A stretch of DNA of 64,000 nucleotides, taken from NCBI GenBank assembly GCA_020199905.1, contig JAIVJS010000004.1, forward strand, positions 41,727-105,726, written 5' to 3'. Of this stretch, positions 19,319-29,891 are shown piece after piece. Every line of letters begins with the position of its first letter. Position 1 is the stretch's first letter. The stretch is from Acidobacteriota bacterium. Its GTDB lineage: Bacteria; Acidobacteriota; Thermoanaerobaculia; UBA5066; Gp7-AA6. The position numbers and the translations under genes are program-made. The notes below the pieces were generated by a model that was not told the DNA's origin, ran no database searches, and worked only from the letters and a program-made list of their open reading frames with translations.

Positions 19319-19387
19319 CGGCGCGCCTTCCGACGGGCCGCGCCCGCCCCGGCGGGTCTATAATCGGCGCACTATTCGGAGGCCCTC

Positions 19388-21208
19388 ATGTTCCGTCTCG
19401 TGACGAGATTTCTCTTCGTGGCCGCGGTGTCGCTTCTTCCGGCCCTTCCGGCGGCGGCGCAGTGCGGGGACCTCCAGTGGCGCAACCCGACGCCCCAGGG
19501 CAACCGGCTCGGCGGCGTCGCGTTCGGCAGGGGAACCTTCGTCGCGGTCGGCGCCGCCGGCACCGTCCTGACGAGCCCGGATGGATCGACGTGGACCCCG
19601 CGGGTGTCCAACTCCCGCGCCGACTTCGAAGCGGTCTCGTGGAACGGCTCTCTCTTCCTGGCCGTCGGCGCCGGCGGAGCGGCGATGACGAGCCCGGACG
19701 GAATCACCTGGACCGCGCACGGCTCGGGAACCGCGCAGACCCTGCGCCGGATCTCGTGGAGCGGATCGCAGTTCGTCGCGGTCGGCGACGGCGGCGCGGT
19801 GACCACCAGCCCGGACGGTGCGGCGTGGACGCCGAGATCGTCCGGCTCCTCGAAGACCCTTCGCGACATCGCCTGGAGCGGGTCCCGTTATGTCGCCGTC
19901 GGGGACCTCGGCGCGCTGCTGGTCAGCGCGGACGGCGTCTCGTGGGCGGCGGCGCCCTTCGAAACACGCGACATCCTCTCGGCCGTCGCCTGGAACGGGT
20001 CTCAATTCGTCGTCGGGTCGACCGGATTCCTCGCGACAGCGAGCGTCCTGCGCAGCACCGACGGGATGAAGTGGTCGAGCGACTCGCAGGGGCTCGCGTA
20101 CCCGATGCAGTCGATCCAGTGGACGGGCTCCGGCTTCGTCGGCGTGGGGGAGGCCGGCACGGTCTTCTCCAGCGCCGACGGCGCGCGATGGACCCATGCG
20201 CCGTCTCCGACGATCAGCGATCTCGCCGCGCTCGCGACGGACGGCGCGACCCTGGTCGCCGTCGGCGCGCGCGGCACCGTTCTGACGAGCCGCGACGGGA
20301 CGACCTGGACTCCGGCGGGCGGCGGCTATCGCAACAACGCGATCTCATCGATCGCCTCGGACGGAAAGCAGTACGTCGCTGTCGGCGTGTACACGACGAT
20401 CCTGACGAGTCCAGACGGCGCGGCGTGGACGCCTCGCGGGAAGAACACCGAGCGGCACCTCTACGGAGTCGCCGGAAACGGGAGCCGCTGGGTAGCGGTC
20501 GGCGACCAGGGGACGATTCTCTCGAGCGAAGACGGCGTCACCTGGGCGGCGAGGGCGCCCGAGCGCAACGACACCTTCACCGACGTTCTCTGGGACGGAT
20601 CCTCCTTCGTCGCGGTCGGGTACGGGGGCACCACGGAGGTCAGCCGGGACGGGCTGACGTGGCGCACGGGAGACCTCGCGGACGGCGGCTTCTACGCGGT
20701 GGCCTACGACGGGAAGCAGTATGTCGGCGTGGGAGGAGGCGTGGCGCGCGTCATCTCGACGAGCCCGGACGCGCTGCACTGGACGGTCCGCTATTCGAGC
20801 TCCGGGGGCACCCTCTCCGACGTCGCGTCCAGCGGGTCCGGGTTCGTCGCGGTCGGCGACAGCGGCGCCGTGCTGACGAGTGCGGACGGCATTCGCTGGG
20901 AAGAGCGCTACGCGGGCACCGGGGCGAGCCTCGGAGGGGTCGCGTGGACGGGATCCCGGTACGTCGCCGTCGGCGAGGGCGGCTTGAGAGTCGAGAGTCC
21001 GGACGGAGCGACGTGGGCGGCGGAGCCGTCTCAGACGACAAACGACCTCTACAGAATCCGCGCCCTCTCGGGCCAGATCTTCGCGGTCGGCCGGCACGGC
21101 ACGATCCTGCGCGGAACGTGCGGCCCGGAACGGTCCGTCGCGCCGCCCGTCTCGACGCGGCCGGGAACGCGGCGGGTGAGGGAGCAGGCACCCCGGCCCG
21201 GATCCTAG
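19388..21208 (+). CDS. secreted YCF48/BNR-like beta-propeller repeat protein
   Basis: Signal peptide; about 14 copies of (F/Y)VAVGxxGTVLTSPDGxTWT; TATAAT at 19359-19364 and SD upstream. Confidence 0.85.
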   Translation: MFRLVTRFLFVAAVSLLPALPAAAQCGDLQWRNPTPQGNRLGGVAFGRGTFVAVGAAGTVLTSPDGSTWTPRVSNSRADFEAVSWNGSLFLAVGAGGAAMTSPDGITWTAHGSGTAQTLRRISWSGSQFVAVGDGGAVTTSPDGAAWTPRSSGSSKTLRDIAWSGSRYVAVGDLGALLVSADGVSWAAAPFETRDILSAVAWNGSQFVVGSTGFLATASVLRSTDGMKWSSDSQGLAYPMQSIQWTGSGFVGVGEAGTVFSSADGARWTHAPSPTISDLAALATDGATLVAVGARGTVLTSRDGTTWTPAGGGYRNNAISSIASDGKQYVAVGVYTTILTSPDGAAWTPRGKNTERHLYGVAGNGSRWVAVGDQGTILSSEDGVTWAARAPERNDTFTDVLWDGSSFVAVGYGGTTEVSRDGLTWRTGDLADGGFYAVAYDGKQYVGVGGGVARVISTSPDALHWTVRYSSSGGTLSDVASSGSGFVAVGDSGAVLTSADGIRWEERYAGTGASLGGVAWTGSRYVAVGEGGLRVESPDGATWAAEPSQTTNDLYRIRALSGQIFAVGRHGTILRGTCGPERSVAPPVSTRPGTRRVREQAPRPGS

Positions 21209-21440
21209 GACGCGGGGAATTTCTCCGGGCCCGCTTTCGTGTTCCGAAGACTCGCGGGCAGACTTTGAAGCGGGCGGTTCGGCCGCAATGGGCGGGCAGC
21301 TCCCGCCCGGATCCGCGGTCCGCGCGCTCCCTCCCATCCGGAGCCGCCGGTGTGAGCGGTCCCTCATGGCGTGAACGCGATAAACTCCCCGCCCGCCCGA
21401 TGAATTCATTTCCCGATTGCCCCGGCCCGGGCCGCGGCTG

Positions 21441-24400
21441 ATGCCGAGACGGACCGACATCGAGTCGATCCTCGTCATCGGTTCCGGCCCCATCGTCATC
21501 GGGCAGGCCAGCGAGTTCGATTACTCGGGCACGCAGGCCGTCCGGGCGCTCCGCAAGGAGGGTTATCGGGTCATCCTCGTCAATTCGAACCCGGCGACGA
21601 TCATGACCGATCCCGAGCTCGCGGACGCAACCTACGTCGAGCCGCTGACGCCCGAGTACCTCGAGCTCATCGTCGAGAAGGAGCGTCCGGACGCGATCCT
21701 GCCGACGGTGGGAGGGCAGACGGCCCTGAACCTGGCGCTCGCGCTCGCCGATCGGGGGATTCTCGACAAGTGGAGCGTGAAGCTGATCGGCGCCAATGAG
21801 CACGCGGTGCGCCTGGCCGAGGACCGCGAGCTGTTCAAGCAGGCGATGCTCGAGATCGGAGCCCACGTGCCGCGCTCCGGCACCGCCCGCAGCCGGGAAG
21901 AGGCCGAGGCGATCGTCGCGAAGATCGGGTTGCCGGTCGTGATCCGCCCCTCCTTCACTCTGGGGGGCTCGGGCGGCGGATGGGCCCGCACCCGCGAGGA
22001 GTTCGAGGCCAACATCGCCTTCGGCCTGTCCGAGTCCCCCGTTCACGAAGTGCTGATCGAAGAATCCGTCGAGGGATGGAAGGAATTCGAGCTCGAGGTG
22101 ATGCGCGATACCGCGGACAACGTCATCATCATCTGCTCGATCGAGAACTTCGACGCGATGGGGGTGCACACCGGGGATTCGATCACCGTCGCCCCCCAGA
22201 TGACGCTCTCGGACCGGCAATACCAGGAGATGCGCGACGAGGCGAAGGCGGTCATCCGGAAGATCGGCGTGGACACCGGAGGGTCGAACATCCAGTTCGC
22301 CGTCGACCCGGTCTCCGGACGGCGCGTCGTCATCGAAATGAACCCGCGCGTCTCGCGCTCCTCCGCGCTCGCCTCCAAGGCCACTGGCTTTCCGATCGCG
22401 AAGATCGCCGCGCTGCTCGCGGTCGGTTATCTCCTGGACGAGATCCCCAACGACATCACGAAAAAGACGCCGGCCTGCTTCGAGCCTTCCCTCGACTACG
22501 TGGTCGTCAAGATCCCACGCTGGGCGTTCGAGAAGTTCCCCCGCGCGGACACGCGTCTCTCGATCCAGATGAAATCGGTTGGCGAGGCCATGGCGATCGG
22601 GCGGACCTTCGCCGAGGCGATGGGGAAGGCGATCCGCTCCCTCGAGATCGGCCGCGACGGGCTCGACGATGGCCGGGGGCCCATGACGCGCGAGGAGCTT
22701 CTCGCCGGGCTCAGGGTCCCGACCTGGGAGCGGATCTTCCATCTGCGCCGCGCCTTCGTCTCCGGAATGTCGCTCGAAGAGATCGCGAAGCACACGCGGA
22801 TAGACCCCTGGTTCCTGGACGCGGTGCGGCGGATGGTCGAGGAGGAAGTGGGCCTGCGCGGGCGGCGGGTCGAGGACCTCACGCGGGAGGATCTGCGCCG
22901 CGCCAAGAGGCTCGGCCTGTCCGACCGCTCGATGGGCCGCGCCCTCGACTGCGACGAGGCGGCCGTCCGCGAGGCGCGGCGCAGGACGGGCGTGCTCCCG
23001 GTGTACAAGACGATCGACACGTGCGCGGCGGAGTTCGAGGCCGAGACGCCCTACTTCTACTCGACGTACGAGGATGAGAACGAATCGATCCGCACGGACC
23101 GGAAAAAGATCGTCGTTCTCGGCGGAGGGCCGAATCGGATCGGGCAGGGGATCGAGTTCGACTACTGCTGCGTGCACGCCTGCTACGCCCTGTCCGAGGC
23201 CGGGTTCGAGACCGTGATGATCAACTGCAATCCGGAGACGGTCTCCACGGATTACGACACGTCCGACCGGCTCTACTTCGAGCCTCTGACCTTCGAGGAC
23301 GTCTCGGCGGTCCTCGACAACGAGAGGCCCGACGGCGTGCTCGTACAGTTCGGCGGTCAGACTCCGCTGAAGCTGGCTCGGTCGCTCGAGGCGGCCGGCT
23401 ATCCCATCATGGGCACCTCTCCCGAGTCGATCGACCTCGCCGAAGACCGCGGGCGCTTCGGGAAGCTGCTCGGCCGGCTGGGCCTCCGCGCGCCGGAGCA
23501 CGCGGAGGCGCGAACCGGCGAGGAGGCGCTCGAGGCCGCGCGACGGATCGGGTATCCGATCATGGTGCGGCCTTCCTACGTGCTGGGCGGCCGCGCGATG
23601 GCGGTGGTCTTCGACGACGCGCACCTGACCCGCTACATGGCCTCGGCTCGGGAAAGCTCGCCCGAGCACCCGGTGCTGATCGACCGGTTCTTAGACGACG
23701 CGTTCGAGTACGACGTCGACGCCCTCTCCGACGGGAAGGACACGTGGATCGGCGGCATCCAGCAGCACATCGAGGAGGCGGGGATCCATTCGGGCGACTC
23801 GTTCTCGGTCCTGCCCGCGTGGAAAGTGGGGCCGGAGCAGCTCGCGGAAATTCGAGAGGCGACGAGGCGGCTCGCGGTCGCGCTCCAGGTCCGCGGCCTC
23901 ATGAACATCCAGTTCGCCACCCAGGGAAAGACGCTCTACGTGCTCGAAGTGAATCCCCGCGCCTCGAGGACGGTCCCCTTCGTCTCCAAGGCGATCGGCG
24001 TCCCGATGGCGCGGGCGGCCGCCCTTCTCGCCGCGGGCCGGTCCCTCGCCTCTCTCGGGCTACCCGAGGAGCGGGACCCCGTCGACTTCTTCATCAAGGC
24101 TCCCGTTTTCCCGTTCAAGAAGTTTCCCGGCGAGGACACGCTGCTCGGACCCGAGATGAAGTCGACGGGCGAGGTCATGGCGATCTCGCCCCGGTTCGGC
24201 GACGCCTTCGCGAAGGCCTGCGCCGCGGTGGGAACTCATCTTCCGACGGAGGGACGGGCGTTTCTGACCGTCAATCCGTATGACAAGACGTCCCTTCTGC
24301 CGATCGCGCGCGAGCTCGCCGATCTGAAGTTCGCGTTGTGCGCGACGGAGGGCACCGCGGCCGCGCTCGCCGCGGCGGGCATCCCGGCGGAGCGGGTCTT

Positions 24401-24647
24401 GAAGGTCAACGAGGGGCACCCGAATGCGGTCGAGGAAATGCGCGCCGGAAGGATCCAGCTCGTGATCAACACGCCCCTGGGCGGCGCGTCCCATTACGAC
24501 GAGGCAGCGATCCGCGCCGCGGCGCTGGCGCTCGGGATTCCGTGTCTCACGACGCTGTCGGCGTCGGCGGCCGCCGTCGAGGGCATTCGCGCGCTTCAGG
24601 AGGAGAGGACGGGGGTGGCGTCGCTTCAGGAATATCACCGGGACTGA
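21441..24647 (+). CDS. carB: carbamoyl-phosphate synthase large subunit
   Basis: [59 protein letters not shown]; second half [22 protein letters not shown]. Confidence 0.97.
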   Translation: MPRRTDIESILVIGSGPIVIGQASEFDYSGTQAVRALRKEGYRVILVNSNPATIMTDPELADATYVEPLTPEYLELIVEKERPDAILPTVGGQTALNLALALADRGILDKWSVKLIGANEHAVRLAEDRELFKQAMLEIGAHVPRSGTARSREEAEAIVAKIGLPVVIRPSFTLGGSGGGWARTREEFEANIAFGLSESPVHEVLIEESVEGWKEFELEVMRDTADNVIIICSIENFDAMGVHTGDSITVAPQMTLSDRQYQEMRDEAKAVIRKIGVDTGGSNIQFAVDPVSGRRVVIEMNPRVSRSSALASKATGFPIAKIAALLAVGYLLDEIPNDITKKTPACFEPSLDYVVVKIPRWAFEKFPRADTRLSIQMKSVGEAMAIGRTFAEAMGKAIRSLEIGRDGLDDGRGPMTREELLAGLRVPTWERIFHLRRAFVSGMSLEEIAKHTRIDPWFLDAVRRMVEEEVGLRGRRVEDLTREDLRRAKRLGLSDRSMGRALDCDEAAVREARRRTGVLPVYKTIDTCAAEFEAETPYFYSTYEDENESIRTDRKKIVVLGGGPNRIGQGIEFDYCCVHACYALSEAGFETVMINCNPETVSTDYDTSDRLYFEPLTFEDVSAVLDNERPDGVLVQFGGQTPLKLARSLEAAGYPIMGTSPESIDLAEDRGRFGKLLGRLGLRAPEHAEARTGEEALEAARRIGYPIMVRPSYVLGGRAMAVVFDDAHLTRYMASARESSPEHPVLIDRFLDDAFEYDVDALSDGKDTWIGGIQQHIEEAGIHSGDSFSVLPAWKVGPEQLAEIREATRRLAVALQVRGLMNIQFATQGKTLYVLEVNPRASRTVPFVSKAIGVPMARAAALLAAGRSLASLGLPEERDPVDFFIKAPVFPFKKFPGEDTLLGPEMKSTGEVMAISPRFGDAFAKACAAVGTHLPTEGRAFLTVNPYDKTSLLPIARELADLKFALCATEGTAAALAAAGIPAERVLKVNEGHPNAVEEMRAGRIQLVINTPLGGASHYDEAAIRAAALALGIPCLTTLSASAAAVEGIRALQEERTGVASLQEYHRD

Positions 24648-24704
24648 TCCGGAGGGATTTCAGTTGGAATTCGTCAGTCGTCAGGTCCGGGCGCCGGCGC
24701 CATC

Positions 24705-26645
24705 TTGAAGGCTCCGGGCTTCTATCCGCGTTTTCCGGGCACGCCGGTTCGCGTGCTCCTGTTCGCGGCGGCGCTCGCGTCGGGGGCGCTCCTTCTGACC
24801 GCGGGCTTTCCGCCGGGCGCGCGCGACCGGCTTCCGGTTCTCGCGCTGGCCGTCGTGATCGCGCTCTGTGCGGCGGTGTCTCCGGCCCGCGGGATCGCGC
24901 TCTTCTGTTTCGTCTTTCCGTGGGTCGGTCTCATCGCGAGGGCGGCGGGGGGCGCGGACCCGGTCGCCTGGCCGGGCGTTCTCCTTTCCGGGCTCGCCGC
25001 GGGGTGGTGCTTCCGATTCATCTACGACTTCGAGAGCGCTCCCCGTCCGGCGCGGGCGGACCCCGCCTTGCGGGCGCTTCTCGCCGTCTGGGCTCTCGCG
25101 ACGCTCCTCGCCGCGGGGCGCGCCGTGACGCTGTGGGCCGTGCTCCGCGGTCTCTCCGGGCGCGCCGTGAACCGCGAGGGCCTGCCGGACGCGGTGGCGC
25201 TCCGGGAGACACTCTTCGCGTTCGCGGCGCTCGCGGGAGGGGCGGCCTTCTATTTCCTGCTGCGCCGCTCTGGAGAGGCGGCGCGCCGAGCCGCACTCCC
25301 GGCGTGTCTCGCCGGGATCGCGGTCTCCTCCCTGACGGCGGTTCTCCAGCGAGTCGGCGCCTTGCCGCCGCGGGCCGGAGCCTACTGGAAACTGACCGGG
25401 AGGCTCGAAGGGGGAGCGGTCGATCCGAATTCCCTGGGCCTTCTCTGCGCGCTCGGGCTCCTCGCCGCCCTGGCCTCGGCGGTCCGGGCGCCTGCGTCCG
25501 CCCGCCGGCCTCTCGCCCCGCTCCTTCTTTCGATCCTCCTCGCGTCCGGCCTCCTTCTCTCCGGCTCGCGCAGCGGGTTCGCGGTCGCCGCGGGGAGTCT
25601 CGCGCTCCTGCTGTTCGCCCCCGCGTTCTCCGGCCGGGCGCGCGCCGCGGTCGCCGCGGCTCTCGTCGTCCTGACCGCGGGCGCGGCGGGAATAGCGATG
25701 TCCGCGGGGAAAGGGAGCGCCGGAGCGCGCATGGCTCAGACGTTCGATCCCTCGCTCCCGCTCGAGTACCGCGTCTCCGCCCGGCCCGTGCTCTGGCGCG
25801 CCGCCGGCCGTCTCTTTCTCCGCCATCCGATCGAGGGGGCCGGGATGGGAGCGTTCTCGTGGGAGCTCCCGGATCTTCTCGCCGAGGAGGGCCGGTCGCT
25901 CTCCTCCCGCGACAACCCGGGAAGCGGATACGCGCAGGCTCTCGCCGAAACGGGCGCGCTCGGTTTCCTGGTGACCGCTGCCGCGGTTCTCGCGCTCGCG
26001 GCCCAGGCCTGGCGACGCGCCCGGGATCGCGCCGCGGAACCGATGATCGCGGCCGCCGGGATCTCCGTCGTGGTGTTCCTCGCGGCGCTCGTGGCGGGCT
26101 CTCACTGGCTCGCTCCGGACGTCTCGCTCCTCTTCTTCCTGCTGGCAGCGGTGAGCGCCGCGCCGTCAGGCGCGGAGCCCGGGAACGCCGTGCGGAGAGT
26201 CGGCCTCGCGGCGATGGTCGCGTACGCCGCGGCGGCGCTCGTCGCCGTCGGACGAACGGGGTCCTTCGTCGAGGCCTTCCGCTACGCTCCCCGGATTGGA
26301 TTCCATTCTCTCGAGACGGGTCCCGGAGGGCCGTTCCGGTGGACGCGCCGGCGCTTCGCGGTCTTCGTTCCTCCCGGACAGACGCTCCGGCTGGGGCTCG
26401 CGAACTTCGGCCCGTCCGGCCAGCCGGTGGCGTTCGAGGCGCGCTCGGCCGGCCGGACCCTCACCGGCGCGCTGCCTCCGGGAGGCGCGACCGCGATCCG
26501 CATCACGACCGCCGCCGCTCCCGCCGCCGTCCGGTTCTCGCTCGACAGGAGCTTCGTGCCCAAACGCATGGGCCTGTCTTCCGATCGCCGGTCTCTCGGG
26601 GTTTTGAGCACCTCGACCGCAGACGGCGGGCGCGGCGGACTCTGA
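24705..26645 (+). CDS. O-antigen ligase/polymerase-like membrane protein
   Basis: Many TM segments; LLLSGSRSGFAVAAGSLALLL and HPIEGAGMGAFSWELPDLL (O-antigen ligase-like loop). Confidence 0.7.
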   Translation: MKAPGFYPRFPGTPVRVLLFAAALASGALLLTAGFPPGARDRLPVLALAVVIALCAAVSPARGIALFCFVFPWVGLIARAAGGADPVAWPGVLLSGLAAGWCFRFIYDFESAPRPARADPALRALLAVWALATLLAAGRAVTLWAVLRGLSGRAVNREGLPDAVALRETLFAFAALAGGAAFYFLLRRSGEAARRAALPACLAGIAVSSLTAVLQRVGALPPRAGAYWKLTGRLEGGAVDPNSLGLLCALGLLAALASAVRAPASARRPLAPLLLSILLASGLLLSGSRSGFAVAAGSLALLLFAPAFSGRARAAVAAALVVLTAGAAGIAMSAGKGSAGARMAQTFDPSLPLEYRVSARPVLWRAAGRLFLRHPIEGAGMGAFSWELPDLLAEEGRSLSSRDNPGSGYAQALAETGALGFLVTAAAVLALAAQAWRRARDRAAEPMIAAAGISVVVFLAALVAGSHWLAPDVSLLFFLLAAVSAAPSGAEPGNAVRRVGLAAMVAYAAAALVAVGRTGSFVEAFRYAPRIGFHSLETGPGGPFRWTRRRFAVFVPPGQTLRLGLANFGPSGQPVAFEARSAGRTLTGALPPGGATAIRITTAAAPAAVRFSLDRSFVPKRMGLSSDRRSLGVLSTSTADGGRGGL

Positions 26646-26646
26646 C

Positions 26647-27702
26647 GTGCAGCTGCAGTTTCATCCCGGGTCGAGCCGCGGAACCGTCCGGACCCTTTCG
26701 ATCGGGCCCGGCGGCGTGCGCGCGCTCACGGCCGCCGCCGCCGCGTTTGCCCTTCTCGCCGTCTCTCTCTGGTTCACGGTTCCGGCGGTGGCGCTGCGGC
26801 TCGAGCGTGATCGGGACCGGGAAGGCGCGCGCGGGGAATCGCAGGCTCTCCGCGCCGAGGAGCAGTCCCTCCGCCGCCTCGCGGCGGACCTTCGCCTGCG
26901 GGCACGGTCGAGCGCGGACCTCATGAACCGCATCGCTTTCCTTTACGGGGTCGCGCCCCCGGCCTGGCCCCGGGTGCTCGGGCCCGAACATCCTCTTCTC
27001 GGGGAAGACGCGCCGGAGCGCGTCGCGGAACGCCTTCCGCGGTACCTGCGGGCTCTCGACCGCGGTTTCGCGCTTCTCGCCGCGCGCGAGGCGGAGGATC
27101 CGGCGCTTCCCCGGGAGGTGCCCGCGATCCTGCCGATCGGTCACGCGGTGTTCGAGCCGGCCGCGCACTTCGGGCCGCGCCGCTCGCCCTGGACGGGAGA
27201 AGACGAGTTTCTCTCGGGCGTCGAGATCGCCGCGCCCGCGGGCTCGGCGGTGGTGGCTCCGGGCGAGGGCGTCGTCGCGTTTGCCGGGACCGTGCGCCGC
27301 GGTGTGGGGGTCCTGTGGCAACTGGGCAACGTCGTCGTGCTGTCTCACGGCGCGCGCGGCGCGACGATCTTCGGGCACCTCGGACGCGTCGACGTCCGGC
27401 CCGGTCAGCGGGTGGTCCGGGGCGCGCCGCTCGGCCTCGTCGGCAGCAGCGGCTGGGCGGTCTCGCCGCGCCTGCGGTACGAGTACTGGCGCCCCGACGC
27501 CGGAGAGCTCCGGCCGACGGATCCGCTCTTCGCCGTCCTCGACTCGCCGCTCGAATCACACCGGTGGTCTCTCGCGCAGATGGAGGCGACGTGGGCGCCC
27601 GGCCCGGTCTCGCCGCTTCCCGGAATCGGCATGCCCGCGGAGAGCGCCGCCGCGCCGGGGCCTCAGCCGGTGCGCCGTGTACGGGGGAGGAAGATGCGTT
27701 GA
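26647..27702 (+). CDS. M23-family peptidase (LytM domain), membrane anchored
   Basis: SGVEIAAPAGSAVVAPGEGVVAFAGTVRRGVGVLWQLGNVVVLSHGARGATIFGHLGRV. Confidence 0.85.
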   Translation: MQLQFHPGSSRGTVRTLSIGPGGVRALTAAAAAFALLAVSLWFTVPAVALRLERDRDREGARGESQALRAEEQSLRRLAADLRLRARSSADLMNRIAFLYGVAPPAWPRVLGPEHPLLGEDAPERVAERLPRYLRALDRGFALLAAREAEDPALPREVPAILPIGHAVFEPAAHFGPRRSPWTGEDEFLSGVEIAAPAGSAVVAPGEGVVAFAGTVRRGVGVLWQLGNVVVLSHGARGATIFGHLGRVDVRPGQRVVRGAPLGLVGSSGWAVSPRLRYEYWRPDAGELRPTDPLFAVLDSPLESHRWSLAQMEATWAPGPVSPLPGIGMPAESAAAPGPQPVRRVRGRKMR

Positions 27703-27716
27703 GCGTTCAGCGAGCC
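27696..27716. repeat. short heptanucleotide array (GCGTTGA GCGTTCA GCGAGCC)
   Basis: Contains M23 peptidase TGA and aroC stop (TCA on + strand). Confidence 0.65.
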
Positions 27717-28897
27717 TTCGGCGTCGTTCCGTAGGATTCTGTCCGGGCGCGGTGGCGGGTGAGGCGGTCGAGAACGTCTTCCATCCGATCTCCGCCCGTC
27801 ATCTCCAGCAACGCGTCGGCGAGAACGAACGCGAGCATCGCCTCCGCGACGACGCCGCAGGCGGGGACCGCCGTCACGTCGCTTCTCTCATAAGCGGAGC
27901 GGGCGGCCTCCCCGGTCTCGAGATCGACTGAATCGAGCCCGCGGGCGAGTGTCGAGATCGGCTTCATGTAGAGAATCGCCACGATCTCTTCCCCGTTGGT
28001 CACCCCGGCCTCGAGTCCGCCCGCGCGGTTGGTCCGGCGGCGGAGTGCTCCGCCGGGCGAGCGCTCGATCTCGTCGTGCGCCCGGGAGCCCGGCCCCCGC
28101 GACGCGTCGATCGCCGAGCCGAACTCGATCGCCTTGACCGCGGGGACGGAGAGAAGCGCCTGCGCGATGCGGCCGTCGAGCTTGCGGTCCCAGGAAACGT
28201 AGGAGCCCAGGCCCGCGGGGACGCCGGACGCCGCCAGCAGAATCGATCCGCCGAGCGTCTCTCCGTCGCGTTTGGCCGCGTCGATCCCCTCGATCATCTT
28301 CGGCTCCAGCGCGGGGTCGGTAACGCGAAGCGGTGAATCGTCGACGGCGGCGGCGGCGGTCGCGAAGCTGCGAGGCGACGCGGTGTCGGCGACCGCTCCC
28401 ACCGAGAGCACGCCGCTCGCGATCTCGACGCCGCACGCGCGCAGCAGGATCCGGCAGACGCCGCCGGCCGCGACGCGGGCGGCGGACTCGCGCGCGGAGG
28501 CGCGTTCGAGGACGTCGCGGAGATCGCTCGATCCGAACTTCATGCCTCCGGCGAGATCCGCGTGGCCGGGGCGCGGACGCGTGAGCCGGCGGGCTCGCGC
28601 CGCTTCGGGTTCGACCTCGAAGGCGCCCATGACCGCCTCCCAGCTCGCGTGGTCCCGGTTGGCGATTCCGACCGCGATCGGTGACCCCAGAGTCACGCCG
28701 CCGCGAACTCCTCCTTCGAAGACGGCTTCGTCCTTTTCGATCTTCATGCGGCCGCCCCGGCCGTAGCCGTGCTGCCTGCGCGCCAGATCCCGCGCGATCG
28801 AAGCGGTGTCGATGGCCAGCCCGGCGGGGACTCCTTCGAGCACGGCCGTCAGCCGAGGGCCGTGGGATTCGCCCGCCGTCGTGAGTCGGAGAGGCAC
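27707..28897 (-). CDS. aroC: chorismate synthase
   Basis: LTTAGESHGPRLTAVLEGVPAG, RRQHGYGRGGRMKIEKDEAVFEGG, RPRPGHADLAGGMKFG. Confidence 0.95.
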   Translation of the reverse strand: MPLRLTTAGESHGPRLTAVLEGVPAGLAIDTASIARDLARRQHGYGRGGRMKIEKDEAVFEGGVRGGVTLGSPIAVGIANRDHASWEAVMGAFEVEPEAARARRLTRPRPGHADLAGGMKFGSSDLRDVLERASARESAARVAAGGVCRILLRACGVEIASGVLSVGAVADTASPRSFATAAAAVDDSPLRVTDPALEPKMIEGIDAAKRDGETLGGSILLAASGVPAGLGSYVSWDRKLDGRIAQALLSVPAVKAIEFGSAIDASRGPGSRAHDEIERSPGGALRRRTNRAGGLEAGVTNGEEIVAILYMKPISTLARGLDSVDLETGEAARSAYERSDVTAVPACGVVAEAMLAFVLADALLEMTGGDRMEDVLDRLTRHRARTESYGTTPKAR

Positions 28898-28937
28898 GCC
28901 CGGAGTGTACGCGAGGGCAGGCGCGCGCCGCGCGCGT

Positions 28938-29327
28938 CTACTCCGGCAGAATCGAATCGGGCGAGGCGGTCACGATCTGGGCATAGGACTCGTCGCCATC
29001 CTCCGGCGGGCTCGCATTCGCCCTCTGTCCGAGGCCGGCCGCGAAGAAAAACAGGAGCGCGGCCGCCGCGGCGACCCCCAGGCGGCGCCGCACTCGGCGC
29101 ATTCGGTCCTCGCGGACCCGGCGCAGGACGCCGCGGACGAAGCTCTCGTCGACCGAGTCGGCTTTCTCGAGGTCGCGCGGGGAGGGCATCGCTTTCCAGG
29201 CGGCGGCGAGCCTGGCTTCCCCGCGGCAGGACCGGCAGACGAAGAGATGCGACTCCTCCCGCGGAGTCAGAGTCCCTTTGCGAAGATCCGCGACGACTCG
29301 CGGGCAGCTCGTCTTTTCGGCGCTCAT
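28938..29327 (-). CDS. zinc-finger anti-sigma factor
   Basis: LTPREESHLFVCRSCRGEARLAAAW plus a TM segment; overlaps the ECF sigma gene stop. Confidence 0.8.
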   Translation of the reverse strand: MSAEKTSCPRVVADLRKGTLTPREESHLFVCRSCRGEARLAAAWKAMPSPRDLEKADSVDESFVRGVLRRVREDRMRRVRRRLGVAAAAALLFFFAAGLGQRANASPPEDGDESYAQIVTASPDSILPE

Positions 29328-29884
29328 CGCATCCCCTCCAGAAAACGGGCCCGCAGCTTCTTGCGCGCCCGGTACATTCTCACTCGCACGCCTGTGACGC
29401 TCATCGCGAAACGGCGCGCGACATCCGCGTCGCCGGTCCCCTCGACTTCCCGGGCGAGGAGAATCTCCCGGTCGAGAGGAGAGAGCGTCGCGAGGGCCAC
29501 ACGAAGGAGGTCGGCATCCTCCTGCCGCTTCTCTTCCGACGTGCCCGCCAGCGAGCCTTCGGGAAGCGGGTCCTCCGGCCGGCGGCGGCGGACCAGGTCG
29601 ATCGCGGTGCGAACGGCGATCTTGCGGATCCAGGCGACGAACGACGATTCCTGCCGGTAGTCGCCGAGGGCCCGGTACGCGCGAAGGAAGGCCTCTTGCG
29701 CCGCATCCTGGGCGAGGGCCGGATCCCTGGTGATCCGGCGCGCGGCTCCGAGAGCCGCCGGCCCGCCCAGACGGATGAGCTCCGCGAAGGCGTCTTCGTC
29801 CCCGCGGCGCGCCCTCTCGACCAGGGCCGCTTCGTCGGACCGGGGAGAAGACCCTCGAGGCGAAGCGGGGACGGGCGCGCTCAA
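29324..29884 (-). CDS. ECF-type RNA polymerase sigma factor
   Basis: Sigma-70 region 2 AQDAAQEAFLRAYRALGDYRQESSFVAWIRKIAVRTAIDLVRRRR; region 4 LSPLDREILLAREVEGTGDADVARRFAMSVTGVRVRMYRARKKLR. Confidence 0.93.
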   Translation of the reverse strand: MSAPVPASPRGSSPRSDEAALVERARRGDEDAFAELIRLGGPAALGAARRITRDPALAQDAAQEAFLRAYRALGDYRQESSFVAWIRKIAVRTAIDLVRRRRPEDPLPEGSLAGTSEEKRQEDADLLRVALATLSPLDREILLAREVEGTGDADVARRFAMSVTGVRVRMYRARKKLRARFLEGMR

Positions 29885-29891
29885 GATGACG

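Noticed and set aside
21290-21308. GGGCGGG-CAGCT-CCCGCCC hairpin upstream of carB as terminator or attenuator
   Set aside because: Perfect 7-bp stem but no T-tract or leader peptide; too common in GC-rich DNA to assert a function.
20751-23669. 972-aa minus-strand ORF antisense to the propeller gene and carB (also 3305-5356 +, 6099-8996 -, 40424-42709 -, 33299-35497 -)
   Set aside because: GC-rich antisense spurious ORFs; composition (R/G/P/D/H-rich) and lack of domain motifs; sense genes are clear.
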